A stretch of 26,037 nucleotides of DNA from an uncultured Collinsella sp. (GCA_958453935.1 CAUDZT010000033.1:1-26037), one strand, 5' to 3'; shown: positions 1 through 8,221, counted from the first letter of the stretch. The notes: generated by a model from the letters alone, not told the origin. Program-made: numbers and translations.

Positions 1-120
1 CAGGACGCCATCGATACGATGAGGGGCTGCCAGGGTGGTCCGCAGGGTGGGCCCCAGGGTGGCCCGATGCCGCATCCGTCGGTTGATCCCCGACAGTTCC
101 CGTTCTTTAGCCAGAACTAG
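1..120 (+). CDS. 3' end of an unidentified gene with a Gly-Pro-Gln-rich tail
   Basis: An open frame enters from the left edge and stops at a TAG at 118-120, giving 39 C-terminal residues. The tail holds three consecutive QGGP units, then a short proline-rich stretch ending in FPFFSQN. The region just upstream of ruvC often carries yebC in other bacteria, but this tail does not look like YebC and I do not recognise the family. Low-complexity QGGP tails are typical of flexible C-termini. The reading frame is supported by its codon use and by the gap that follows before ruvC. Function cannot be given from this fragment. Confidence 0.6.
   Translation, partial: QDAIDTMRGCQGGPQGGPQGGPMPHPSVDPRQFPFFSQN
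31..66 (+). repeat. three tandem 12-bp repeats encoding QGGP
   Basis: Three adjacent 12-bp units (31-42, 43-54, 55-66) begin with CAGGGTGG and differ only at positions 9-12. They encode QGGP three times inside the partial gene. Slippage at such units could change the tail length between strains. Confidence 0.8.
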
Positions 121-185
121 GGCAGACGGAAACATTGCGGGAGAGATTCTCTTACACACATTGCTTCTGCCGAATCTATCTTGCT

Positions 186-215
186 TTAAGCACTTTGCCC
201 CCGTTGTGTTATTCT
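186..215 (+). promoter_or_regulatory. candidate promoter of the ruvCAB operon
   Basis: An extended -10 element, TGTTATTCT (207-215), lies about 70 bases before the chosen ruvC start. A weak -35-like TTAAGC is at 186-191, 18 bases upstream of TATTCT. This is a pattern match only. No other promoter-like sequence in the 121-284 gap looked better. Confidence 0.35.
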
Positions 216-284
216 AGAACAGACGTTCGTGAATGATGCGCGGGGCCTTGTCTTGCGCTGCGCTTGTGGCGAGGGGAGGTTGGT

Positions 285-806
285 TTGGTTATCTTGGGCA
301 TTGACCCCGGTTTGGCTCATACGGGTTGGGGGATTATCGAGGAGCGGCGTGGCGAGGTTCGCTGCCGTGCCTATGGCTGCATCGAGACCAGCGCAGGCAG
401 TCCGCTCGCGGTGCGCCTGTCGCATATCGCCCGCGACCTCAAGGGTGTCGTGGAGCGTTATCGACCCGATACCGCTGCCATCGAGAGCATCTACTTTGGC
501 GCTAATGTCCGCTCGGCAATCCCCACGGCACATGCCCGCGGTGCCGCGCTCGTGGCGCTTTCGGAGTGCGCGCTCGAGATCGGCGAGTACACGCCTATGC
601 AGATCAAGCAGGCTGTGGTGGGTACCGGTGCCGCAGATAAGCGGCAGGTCGCCTACATGGTGCGCACGCTCACGCAGCTCGATCACGACCCGCATCCCGA
701 CCATGCCGCCGATGCCCTGGCCTGCGCCATCTGCCACGTTAACCTCAGCCGTACCCGGGCGCTTACCGGCGGCGAGTTCTATCAACAGAGAGGAACCGGA
801 TACTGA
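285..806 (+). CDS. ruvC: Holliday junction resolvase RuvC
   Basis: RuvC is the dimeric endonuclease that nicks Holliday junctions symmetrically during recombinational repair, acting with RuvAB. The protein starts MVILGIDPG and carries the four acidic/His active-site positions of the RNase H-like fold: D7, E67 (in AIESIYFG), H140 and D143 (in PDHAADALA). Its 173 residues equal the length of E. coli RuvC. The start is TTG at 285, because a strong Shine-Dalgarno GGGGAGG (273-279) sits just ahead of it and the family begins at this residue. An in-frame TTG at 264 would add seven residues without support. The stop overlaps the ruvA start in TGATG, so the two are translationally coupled. Confidence 0.95.
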   Translation: MVILGIDPGLAHTGWGIIEERRGEVRCRAYGCIETSAGSPLAVRLSHIARDLKGVVERYRPDTAAIESIYFGANVRSAIPTAHARGAALVALSECALEIGEYTPMQIKQAVVGTGAADKRQVAYMVRTLTQLDHDPHPDHAADALACAICHVNLSRTRALTGGEFYQQRGTGY

Positions 807-1426
807 TGATCTCCCAGCTCCACGGAACGCTTGTCGAGGCCACGATGAGCTCTGCTGTCGTCGATGTGTCGGGCGTTGGCTTTGAGCTCGGCATCTCGGG
901 CAGCACTGCGGCCACGTTGCCGACGCCCGGCGGCGAGGTCCGCCTCTACACGCGTATGCAGGTGCGCGAGGACGCCATGACACTTTTCGGTTTTTCCTCT
1001 AAGGATGAGCGCACGATGTTCGATCGGCTCGTGTCTGTCTCGGGCGTTGGCCCGCGCTTGGCGCTCGCCGTGCTTTCCACCTATACCGTGGGGCAGCTGT
1101 ATTCGCTGGTGATGGCCGAGGACGACAAGGGCATGGCCAAGGTACCCGGTGTGGGTAAAAAGACCGCCCAGCGCCTCATCTTGGAGCTCAAGAGCACCTT
1201 TGCCAAGGATAAGGGCTTTGTGCCGGTCGACGTGATCCCGGGGCAGGTTGCGATGCCGGTCCCCGCCGCCGCTCCCTCGGCGATCGATGACGCCCGTGCG
1301 GCGCTCCTTTCCATGGGCTTTAGCCCGCAGGAGACCGATGTCGCTCTGAGCGGGTATGATGGGCAGGATATGCGTGTCGAGGATCTGCTCGGCGCGGCGC
1401 TTAAGCGACTCGGAATGGATGCGTGA
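806..1426 (+). CDS. ruvA: Holliday junction branch-migration subunit RuvA
   Basis: RuvA binds four-way junctions as a tetramer and loads the RuvB motor. The 206-residue protein has the expected order: an N-terminal OB-fold (about 1-63), two helix-hairpin-helix motifs (SVSGVGPRLA near 77-86 and KVPGVGKKTA near 112-121), an Ala/Pro-rich flexible linker (about 140-158) and the C-terminal domain III that contacts RuvB (about 159-206). ATG 806 overlaps the ruvC stop, with GAGAGGAA upstream as ribosome binding site. The stop TGA at 1424-1426 in turn overlaps the ruvB ATG. Together this makes one ruvCAB operon. Confidence 0.95.
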   Translation: MISQLHGTLVEATMSSAVVDVSGVGFELGISGSTAATLPTPGGEVRLYTRMQVREDAMTLFGFSSKDERTMFDRLVSVSGVGPRLALAVLSTYTVGQLYSLVMAEDDKGMAKVPGVGKKTAQRLILELKSTFAKDKGFVPVDVIPGQVAMPVPAAAPSAIDDARAALLSMGFSPQETDVALSGYDGQDMRVEDLLGAALKRLGMDA

Positions 1427-2493
1427 TGTGGGAAGCCGATGACTCTCAGGACCTGTGGGCGACGCCCGGCAACTCGCCGGCGGCATCCATGGCGCACGGC
1501 GAGCGCATGGTGGGCTCGGAGCTGACGGCCGAGGACCTCGATGTCGATCGCACTTTGCGCCCCCAGCGCCTGGACGATTACTGCGGCCAGGAGCATATCA
1601 AGCAGAGCCTGCGCGTGTTGATCGAAGCGGCGCAGAGCCGTGGCGAGACGCTCGACCACGTGATTTTCTCGGGTCCTCCGGGCCTGGGCAAGACCACGCT
1701 GGCCACCGTTATCGCCAACGAGCTGGGCGCTCAGATCAAGACCACGAGTGGCCCTGCCATCGCGCGCACGGGCGACCTGGCGGCCATCCTTACTAACTTG
1801 CAGCCGGGTGATGTGCTGTTTATCGACGAGATCCACCGCCTCAACCGTTCGGTCGAGGAGGTACTGTACCCCGCGATGGAGGACTTTGCCCTCGATATCG
1901 TGATTGGCAAGGGTCCGGCGGCGCGCTCGATTCGCCTGGATATTCCCAAGTTTACGCTGGTGGCGGCAACGACCCGCTCAGGCATGTTGACCGGCCCGTT
2001 GCGCGACCGCTTTGGCATTTCATATCGCCTGGATTACTACACGGTCGAGGAACTCGCACAGATTGTTACGCGCTCGGCGACTATTCTGGGCGTGACGATC
2101 GACCATCCCAGTGCACTCGAGATCGGCTCGCGTTCGCGCGGCACGCCACGTCTTGCCAACCGCCTGCTCAAGCGCGTGCGCGATTACGCACAGGTGCGCG
2201 GCAACGGCCCCATCGAGCTCGATATCTGTCGCCAGGCGCTCGAGTTCTTCGAGATCGATGAGCTCGGTTTGGACTGGATGGATATTCGCATTTTGGAGAC
2301 GCTCGCTAAGACGTTCTCCGGTCGTGCCGTGGGACTTACGACCCTTGCCAGCGCGGTGGGCGAGGACCCGGGCACGCTCGAGGATGTCTATGAGCCGTAT
2401 CTGCTGCAGTGCGGGTTGATGATTCGTACGCCGCAGGGCCGTCAGGCAACCCTTCGCACCTTTGAGCACCTGGGGATTGAACCTACCGTTTAG
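1426..2493 (+). CDS. ruvB: Holliday junction branch-migration ATPase RuvB
   Basis: RuvB is the AAA+ hexameric motor that pumps DNA through the RuvA-bound junction. Visible are Walker A GPPGLGKTT (83-91), Walker B LFIDEIH (131-137), sensor-1 AATTRSG (180-186) and the arginine-finger segment GPLRDRFG (190-197). A C-terminal winged-helix region follows (about 280-350, including TLEDVYEPYLLQ). The ATG at 1426 overlaps the ruvA stop as TGATG, the same arrangement as ruvC/ruvA. A GTG three bases earlier (1423) is also possible. The protein is 355 residues, about 20 longer than E. coli RuvB, the excess being an unconserved acidic N-terminal extension of roughly 40 residues before the conserved LRPQRLDDY segment. 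Confidence 0.95.
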   Translation: MWEADDSQDLWATPGNSPAASMAHGERMVGSELTAEDLDVDRTLRPQRLDDYCGQEHIKQSLRVLIEAAQSRGETLDHVIFSGPPGLGKTTLATVIANELGAQIKTTSGPAIARTGDLAAILTNLQPGDVLFIDEIHRLNRSVEEVLYPAMEDFALDIVIGKGPAARSIRLDIPKFTLVAATTRSGMLTGPLRDRFGISYRLDYYTVEELAQIVTRSATILGVTIDHPSALEIGSRSRGTPRLANRLLKRVRDYAQVRGNGPIELDICRQALEFFEIDELGLDWMDIRILETLAKTFSGRAVGLTTLASAVGEDPGTLEDVYEPYLLQCGLMIRTPQGRQATLRTFEHLGIEPTV

Positions 2494-2570
2494 GGCGCTT
2501 TGTTTTGGCGGGCTGTTGGGCTATCGCTGGGCATCGGGTAAACATATCGCCGTTCATCGGTTATGGGTGT

Positions 2571-2597
2571 TTTACTATTGCGCGCCCGTGCTATGCT
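2571..2597 (+). promoter_or_regulatory. candidate fhs promoter
   Basis: TTTACT (2571-2576) and TATGCT (2592-2597) lie 15 bases apart and 41 bases upstream of the fhs start. The spacing is short for a sigma-70-type promoter, so this is a tentative call. Confidence 0.3.
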
Positions 2598-2637
2598 GAA
2601 TTGGTCTTTTTCTCATTCGGTAACGAAAGGACCGCCC

Positions 2638-4305
2638 ATGCCTACTGACATCGAAATCGCACGTTCTGTCACGCCGCTGCCTATTACCGAGGTGGCCAAG
2701 AACGCCGGCGTCGACGTTAAGCACCTTATTCCGTACGGCTTCGACAAGGCTAAGGTCGACTATTCACTGCTCAACGAGCCGACTGATCACCAGGCCAAGC
2801 TCGTCCTCGTGACCGCTATCAACCCCACGCCCGCCGGCGAGGGTAAGACCACTACGACCATCGGTCTGGCCGATGGCCTGCGCCGTCGCGGTGTCAAGAG
2901 CGCCGTGGCCCTGCGCGAGCCTTCGCTCGGCCCCGTCTTTGGTGTTAAGGGCGGTGCTGCCGGCGGCGGCTGGGCTCAGGTGATCCCCATGGAGGATATC
3001 AACCTGCACTTTACCGGCGACTTCCATGCCATCGGTGCTGCCAACAACCTGCTGGCCGCCATGCTTGATAACCACATCCAGCAGGGCAACCAGCTTGGCA
3101 TCGACGTTAAACGCATCACTTGGAAGCGCGTCGTCGATATGAACGACCGTCAGCTGCGCCACGTCATCGACGGTATTGGCGGTAAGGCCCAGGGCGTGCC
3201 GCGCGAGGACGGCTTCGATATCACCGTCGCCTCCGAGGTCATGGCAATCCTGTGCCTGTCTACGAGTATCAGCGACCTCAAGGAGCGCCTGGGCGAGATC
3301 GTCGTCGGCTACAGCTTTGCCGGCGAGCCCGTCCGTGCCCGCGACCTTAAGGCCCAGGGTGCCATGGCCGCGTTGCTTAAGGACGCGCTCAAGCCCAACC
3401 TGGTGCAAACGCTCGAGGGCACGCCCGCGTTTGTCCACGGCGGCCCCTTCGCCAACATCGCCCACGGCTGCAACTCTATCATGGCCACGCGTATGGCGAT
3501 GCGCTTTGGCGATGTCGCCATTACCGAGGCCGGCTTCGGTGCCGATCTGGGTGCCGAGAAGTTCCTCGACATCAAGTGCCGCATGACGGGCGTTCGCCCC
3601 AGCGCCGTCGTGGTCGTCGCGACCGCTCGTGCGCTGAAGTACAACGGTGGCGTCGCCAAGGCCGACCTCAACGAGGAGAACCTCGAGGCACTCAAGGCCG
3701 GCATGCCCAACCTGCTGCGTCACGTCGACAACATCCAGAACGTTTATGGTCTGCCCTGCGTAGTCGCCATCAACCGCTTTCCGACGGACACCGAGGCCGA
3801 GCTCGAGCTCATCGAGTCCGAGTGCCAGAAGCTGGGCGTCAATGTGAAGCTGTCCGAGGTCTGGGCCAAGGGCGGCGAGGGCGCACTCGAGCTGGCCGAT
3901 GAGGTCATGCGCTTGGTTGAACAGCCGAGTGAGCTCAAGTTTGCCTACGAGGACGGCGCTGATGTCGCTGATGCCCTCGAGGCCGTTGCCACCAAGGTCT
4001 ACCGCGCCGACGGCGTTGTCTTTACGCCGGCCGCCAAGCGCCAGCTCGCCGAGCTGCGCGAGAACGGCTTTGGCAACCTGCCGGTGTGCGTCGCCAAGAC
4101 GCAGTACAGCTTTAGCGACAACGCCAAGGCCCTGGGCGCTCCCGAGAACTTCCGCATCACCGTGCGTGAGCTCAAGGTTTCTGCCGGCGCCCACTTTGTG
4201 GTCGCGTTGACCGGCAGTGTTCTGACCATGCCGGGCCTGCCCAAGGTCCCCGCGGCTGAGAACATCGACGTCGACAACGACGGCAACATCACCGGCCTGT
4301 TCTAA
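2638..4305 (+). CDS. fhs: formate--tetrahydrofolate ligase
   Basis: This enzyme makes 10-formyl-THF from formate, THF and ATP, feeding one-carbon units into purine synthesis or the acetogen-type C1 branch. The 555-residue length is normal for the family. The P-loop TPAGEGKTT lies at 64-72, with the conserved EPSLGPVFGVKGGAAGGG region at about 109-126 and HFTGDFHAI near 138. The ATG at 2638 is chosen because GAAAGGA precedes it by 7 bases and the protein then begins at the usual point. The frame stays open upstream to 2563 without support. The gene is monocistronic: a perfect 12-bp terminator follows. It works with fchA and folD, which lie about 12 kb downstream in this window. Confidence 0.96.
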   Translation: MPTDIEIARSVTPLPITEVAKNAGVDVKHLIPYGFDKAKVDYSLLNEPTDHQAKLVLVTAINPTPAGEGKTTTTIGLADGLRRRGVKSAVALREPSLGPVFGVKGGAAGGGWAQVIPMEDINLHFTGDFHAIGAANNLLAAMLDNHIQQGNQLGIDVKRITWKRVVDMNDRQLRHVIDGIGGKAQGVPREDGFDITVASEVMAILCLSTSISDLKERLGEIVVGYSFAGEPVRARDLKAQGAMAALLKDALKPNLVQTLEGTPAFVHGGPFANIAHGCNSIMATRMAMRFGDVAITEAGFGADLGAEKFLDIKCRMTGVRPSAVVVVATARALKYNGGVAKADLNEENLEALKAGMPNLLRHVDNIQNVYGLPCVVAINRFPTDTEAELELIESECQKLGVNVKLSEVWAKGGEGALELADEVMRLVEQPSELKFAYEDGADVADALEAVATKVYRADGVVFTPAAKRQLAELRENGFGNLPVCVAKTQYSFSDNAKALGAPENFRITVRELKVSAGAHFVVALTGSVLTMPGLPKVPAAENIDVDNDGNITGLF

Positions 4306-4330
4306 GCTTGTTGCCCATAGCTGCTTGCCC

Positions 4331-4370
4331 GCCCCGCCGTGCTCACAAGGCACGGCGGGGCTTTTGTTTT
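4331..4370 (+). terminator. strong intrinsic terminator of fhs
   Basis: A perfect 12-bp stem, GCCCCGCCGTGC (4331-4342) and GCACGGCGGGGC (4350-4361), with a 7-base loop, is followed directly by TTTTGTTTT. It lies 25 bases after the fhs stop codon. Confidence 0.93.
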
Positions 4371-4481
4371 CTAGCCGCGCTTGTCTTGTAGATATGGACG
4401 GGCTCTGTCCGTCACGGGCTTTTGCGCGGGTAGAATGCATGGATAACTTGATGCTTACGGGCGACGGAAAGGAATCGTTGC

Positions 4482-5471
4482 ATGGATCAGGACAAGACAA
4501 CCGTGATGGGCGGCTACGGTTCCACGCAGGCTGGCGATAGCGCCGATGCGACCCGCGTTGTTCCCAACCCCGGTTATACCGACCCCGCCGCGACACAGCC
4601 TTCTGCCGAGCCCACCCGGGTTATGGGCTATGGCGACTCGGCGCAGGATTCTTACGCTGCATCTTCGCAAGGCCCCTATGGCAACGCAGCTCCGGACCCG
4701 TTTGATTACGCGCCGCAGGATTCTTATGCCGCCTCGACACCGAATCCCTATGATGACCTGCCGCAAAATCCCATTCCGCAGCCTCAGCAGACGACGTATA
4801 TGCCTCGCACGGCGCAGTCTCGCTACGAGTCGCGCGAGCCGTATCGCGAGTACCCCAAGTCGATTCCGCAATATGGCGAGGACGAGGAGAAGAAGCCGTC
4901 GCGTTCGTCGAGCGTGATCAAGAAGATCCTCATCGTGCTGGCGATCTTCTTTGCGCTGTCGGTTGTGTTTGCCATTGTGTCGGGCATGCTCAACAAGCGA
5001 GGGAGTTCAACGGCTGATACCGCTGCCGAGCAAACCGAGTCCGCCTCGTCTAGCACCGTCGATCTGAGCGATATCCCGGGGCAGTACTGGTCCAACGCCA
5101 AGAAACTTCTCAAGTCGCGCGGCGCCAATCTTTCGAATGCCGTGGTCCTGACTGATGATGGCTCAACGCCCGTCATCGATGCCAACTGGGTCGTTACTTC
5201 TGCTTACTATAACGACAGCGGCAACCTCGAAATTCAACTCACGCACAAGAATAGCTCGGGCAACTCGCCCGACGGCCAAAGCGGTACCGACAGCTCGAGC
5301 TCTAATACGCTGGAGGACCTGAGCAACAAGGCACAGGAGCTTGGAGATAAGGCCCAAGAGCTGGGTGACACGGCTCAGAATCTCGGCGATACCGCGCAGA
5401 GCCTGGGCGATATGGCAACGAACGCCTGGGATGCCCTGCAAAACGGCATTTCGGGCGCGCAGGGAAACTAG
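4482..5471 (+). CDS. single-pass membrane protein with cytoplasmic Thr motifs and extracellular heptad repeats
   Basis: I do not recognise a named family. The 329 residues comprise a Pro/Gln/Tyr/Ser-rich, probably disordered N-terminal half (1-140), a Lys-bounded membrane helix (about 147-170, KKILIVLAIFFALSVVF), and an outside portion. The outside part has a small region (about 194-256, starting DLSDIPGQYWSNAKKLL) that faintly resembles a PASTA module. It ends in four 7-residue repeats of the type AQELGDK (about 284-311). Three N-terminal sites of the form TxV, usually TRV (T6-V8, T24-V26, T45-V47), recall phosphothreonine sites read by FHA domains. The ATG at 4482 has GGAAAGGA 8 bases upstream. 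The gene is convergent with the CDF gene, with only 12 bases between the stops. Confidence 0.8.
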   Translation: MDQDKTTVMGGYGSTQAGDSADATRVVPNPGYTDPAATQPSAEPTRVMGYGDSAQDSYAASSQGPYGNAAPDPFDYAPQDSYAASTPNPYDDLPQNPIPQPQQTTYMPRTAQSRYESREPYREYPKSIPQYGEDEEKKPSRSSSVIKKILIVLAIFFALSVVFAIVSGMLNKRGSSTADTAAEQTESASSSTVDLSDIPGQYWSNAKKLLKSRGANLSNAVVLTDDGSTPVIDANWVVTSAYYNDSGNLEIQLTHKNSSGNSPDGQSGTDSSSSNTLEDLSNKAQELGDKAQELGDTAQNLGDTAQSLGDMATNAWDALQNGISGAQGN

Positions 5472-5483
5472 CTGTTAAGCGGG

Positions 5484-6665
5484 CTACAGCTGCTCGGCCG
5501 GACGGTCGGGCGAGCTAAAGCCTGAGTCAAACGTAACGACGCACGAGACGTTGGGCCGGCGCTCGTGCGCGATGCGCGTGACGAGCTCCAGCAGCTCCTC
5601 GTCGGATATGTCAAAGCCGTCGGGACGCACCAGGTCAAACGAAACGAACCCGTCGTGCTCGTGCAGGTCGTGGATGGAGAGCGCAGGGTCGATCTGCATG
5701 ATGCCGCGCTTGACCCAGCCGCGCAGGTCGTCGCCGGTGGTGGCGATGGGGTCGCAGTGCAGCGTGATGCCAATGCCCATCTGGCGCTTGATGTCGTGCT
5801 CGATGGTGTCCAGGATCTCGTGGTGCTCAAATGCGTCGCCCTCGCCGGGCATCTCCACGTGGGCGCTGGCAAACTGACGACCAGGACCGTAGTCGTGCAC
5901 CATCAGGTCGTGTGTGCCCAAGACCTGCGGATAGGACATGATCTTGTCGCGGATTGCCTGGACGAGCTTGGGGTCGGGCGCTTGCCCCAGCAACGGGCTG
6001 ATGGCGTCGCGCACTAGGCCCATGCCGCTGATGCAGATGAAGATGCCCACGCCCAGGCCCGCCCAGCCGTCGAGGTCAAAGCCGGTCGTCTGCGAAATAA
6101 GCGCCGCCGCTAAGACCGAGCCCGAGGTGATGACGTCGTTTTTGGAGTCCTGCGCCGTGGCGATGAGTGTTTCGGAATCGATACGGTTGCCCAGCGCGTG
6201 GTTGAATGCGGCCATCCAGAATTTGACGAGCATGGACAAGACGAGAGCGGCTAGGGAGATCAGCGTGTAGGCGGTGGGGGAGGGCTTGATGATCTTGGTG
6301 ACCGACTCGAGGATCAGGTTGATGCCGACGGCGCAAACCAGGACGGCGACAAACAAGCCGGCGAGGTACTCGTAGCGGCCGTGGCCATAGGGGTGGTCTT
6401 CGTCTGCCGGGCGGCTGGCAAGGCGGAACCCGAGCAGGCTCACGATGTTGCTCGAGGCATCGGAGAGGTTGTTGAAGGCATCGGCGATGAGAGAGACGGA
6501 GCCTGCGAGCAGGCCCGCGATGCCCTTGGCCAGGCACAGGGTGATGTTGAGGCCAATGCAGATGAGACTTGCGGCAAAGCCCGCGTTGGTGCGGCAAGAT
6601 GCATCGACCGGCTCGCCCTCGCTGCCGGGAACAAGCGTATGTACCAGCCGATTTACAAATAGCAT
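5484..6665 (-). CDS. cation diffusion facilitator (CDF) metal efflux transporter
   Basis: CDF proteins export divalent metals by proton antiport. The 393-residue protein has about six membrane helices (roughly 27-225). TM2 carries DAFNNLSD (62-69), the loop after it HPYGHGR (91-97), and TM5 carries DSKND (173-177). The NxxxD / DxxxD metal-site pattern is more like Mn/Fe-type than Zn-type (HxxxD) CDFs, so manganese or iron is my guess for the substrate. Two similar cytoplasmic ferredoxin-like domains seem to follow in tandem (about 238-305 and 322-382). The start at 6665 is chosen over longer in-frame ATGs because GTGAGGA precedes it and the CDF fold begins soon after. It is divergent from the zinc-ribbon gene. 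Confidence 0.9.
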   Translation of the reverse strand: MLFVNRLVHTLVPGSEGEPVDASCRTNAGFAASLICIGLNITLCLAKGIAGLLAGSVSLIADAFNNLSDASSNIVSLLGFRLASRPADEDHPYGHGRYEYLAGLFVAVLVCAVGINLILESVTKIIKPSPTAYTLISLAALVLSMLVKFWMAAFNHALGNRIDSETLIATAQDSKNDVITSGSVLAAALISQTTGFDLDGWAGLGVGIFICISGMGLVRDAISPLLGQAPDPKLVQAIRDKIMSYPQVLGTHDLMVHDYGPGRQFASAHVEMPGEGDAFEHHEILDTIEHDIKRQMGIGITLHCDPIATTGDDLRGWVKRGIMQIDPALSIHDLHEHDGFVSFDLVRPDGFDISDEELLELVTRIAHERRPNVSCVVTFDSGFSSPDRPAEQL

Positions 6666-6836
6666 AGCGGTCGTCCTCACAATCATGTTTAAGGGGATAG
6701 TGTAGCTCGCGCGGAGGCGCTGTGCACCGATGCTCAGAAAATGCAGCAATGGTCTGCCTGTGCTAACGAGCGAGCCTTCTCGTCTGCCTGGGTGGTCCAT
6801 TTTGGGCCACATGGGTATGGGCATGTGCCAGTTTGC

Positions 6837-6855
6837 TCGACATACTTAATGTCGA
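6837..6855. promoter_or_regulatory. 19-bp palindrome, candidate operator
   Basis: TCGACAT, 5 bases, then ATGTCGA forms a perfect 7-bp inverted repeat in the divergent region between the CDF and zinc-ribbon genes. It ends about 12 bases before the ribosome binding site of the plus-strand gene. Its size and symmetry fit a dimeric regulator site. The regulator is unknown. Confidence 0.45.
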
Positions 6856-6883
6856 CAGCCCCTGTGCAAAGGAGGACGTTTCC

Positions 6884-8221
6884 ATGGACGAGATGTTTGC
6901 CATTAAATGTCAAAACTGCGGCGGCCCTATGTACTCGCACCAGGCTAAGCGCAGCTTTGAGTGCGCCTATTGCGGCGCGGTCATTCCGTGGCAGGCGGAC
7001 GCCGGAGAGCCCAAGAGCGCTTTGGGCATTCGCCATACGCCGTTGACGGTGGTGGATGGACTGCTCAAGCTCACGCATGTGTCGCAACTCGAGCGCCCGG
7101 AGGACCCGGACTGGTATTTCTTCAATTTGCACTGGCGCAATCAGTCGGTCCTGGAACATCTGCTGTGGGAGGATCGCGGCACGGCGCAGGAGTTCCAAGA
7201 GGCCACGCATGTGAGCATTCCTTGCCCCTTCTGCGGAGCGTCCTTTGAGGGCGAGTCAACGCAGCGTGTGTTTGAGTGCCCGTCCTGCGGCAACAAGATC
7301 GGCATTGCCGACCTGCTCAAGCCCGGTACGTTTAGTAAACGTCTGACCATGGGCGTGGGTGCGGAGTATGTGCCGGAGCAGGGTATTCCCTGCGAAATCT
7401 CGCCGCAGCAGGCACGTGCCAACGCGCTGCAGCTGGTGCGCCGATATCCAGACGCCTTTGCCGGTCACGATGTGGAAGACGCGATTCAAAACGACATGAT
7501 GCTCTTCTACTTCCCCATGGCGCTCGCGGACCTACGCATGATGGCGTCCTTCCCGGGCAAGGGCCTGAGCAGGGAGACCCTGGTGTACTACGAGGTGCTC
7601 GACTGGGCATATCCCAGGGCAAACTACCTGGACGTTCGCCTTATGGGCATTCTGGAGCCATGGGACTTTGCCAAGGTTGGGTCGTTCGACCCGGCCATGC
7701 AGGAAGGCGACTTCCGCGTTGTCTCCGTCGACGCGTCCACCAAGGACCAGGTGGTCATTGACAAGCTGGCGCTCGACATTGTCGGCAACGATGCCGAGAC
7801 TTTCCTGGGGCTCAATAAAAAGAGCATCCGCACCTGGGCGCGCAAGGCCCGCAAGCACAAGGACGGCCTGGTTATGGTGCCGGTCTACTTTGTCGATCGT
7901 CCCGCGTCGGATGGACGTAATGGCGAGCAGGTGCGCATTGCCGTGAACGGCCAGACGGGCCGTGCGGCGGCGGTGGTGTTTAGCGACAAGTGCGAGACGC
8001 ATATTGTGGCGCCGCTCAATCCGAGCCTGCATCTGTCCGGCGAAAGCACCGTTCACGCCACGCCCGTCGAGGTCAAATACATCAAATCGCCATTCCTGTA
8101 CCAAATTGTGCGCCGTGGAGGCGACGAGCAGCCACGTCAGGTGGCAGCGGCTGCCGAGGGTTCCTACCGAGAAGAAAAACCCAAGCGCAAGGGATTGTTC
8201 GCTGCGATCTTTGGGAAGTAG
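6884..8221 (+). CDS. protein with two zinc ribbons, TFIIB-type-like, function unknown
   Basis: The 445-residue protein has two four-cysteine zinc-binding knuckle pairs: C9/C12 with C27/C30, and C114/C117 with C132/C135. Further on it has a segment reading VPVYFVDRP followed by IAVNGQTGRAAAV. An NGQTG motif after a zinc ribbon is familiar from poorly characterised zinc-ribbon proteins of Firmicutes and Actinobacteria. The C-terminus is basic (KPKRKGLFAAIFGK). No signal peptide or clear membrane helix is visible, so it is probably cytoplasmic. The ATG at 6884 has a near-perfect ribosome binding site AAAGGAGGA 7 bases upstream. The frame is open further 5' to a TTG at 6833 without support. It is followed by the SHOCT-related gene after 116 bases. 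Confidence 0.85.
   Translation: MDEMFAIKCQNCGGPMYSHQAKRSFECAYCGAVIPWQADAGEPKSALGIRHTPLTVVDGLLKLTHVSQLERPEDPDWYFFNLHWRNQSVLEHLLWEDRGTAQEFQEATHVSIPCPFCGASFEGESTQRVFECPSCGNKIGIADLLKPGTFSKRLTMGVGAEYVPEQGIPCEISPQQARANALQLVRRYPDAFAGHDVEDAIQNDMMLFYFPMALADLRMMASFPGKGLSRETLVYYEVLDWAYPRANYLDVRLMGILEPWDFAKVGSFDPAMQEGDFRVVSVDASTKDQVVIDKLALDIVGNDAETFLGLNKKSIRTWARKARKHKDGLVMVPVYFVDRPASDGRNGEQVRIAVNGQTGRAAAVVFSDKCETHIVAPLNPSLHLSGESTVHATPVEVKYIKSPFLYQIVRRGGDEQPRQVAAAAEGSYREEKPKRKGLFAAIFGK

Noticed and set aside
35..217. 60-residue plus-strand frame at the left edge
   Set aside because: It is another frame of the partial gene and then of the gap before ruvC, with no ribosome binding site.
2563..2637. 25-residue upstream extension of fhs
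   Set aside because: The family start and the ribosome binding site are at 2638, and the extension overlaps the likely promoter.
2764..4596. 610-residue minus-strand frame
   Set aside because: It is the antisense shadow of fhs, whose plus-strand product has every family motif. It crosses the fhs terminator and has no ribosome binding site.
5470..5491. 6-bp inverted repeat across the convergent stops
   Set aside because: AGCTGT and ACAGCT are too short and lack a U-tract, so no terminator is called here.
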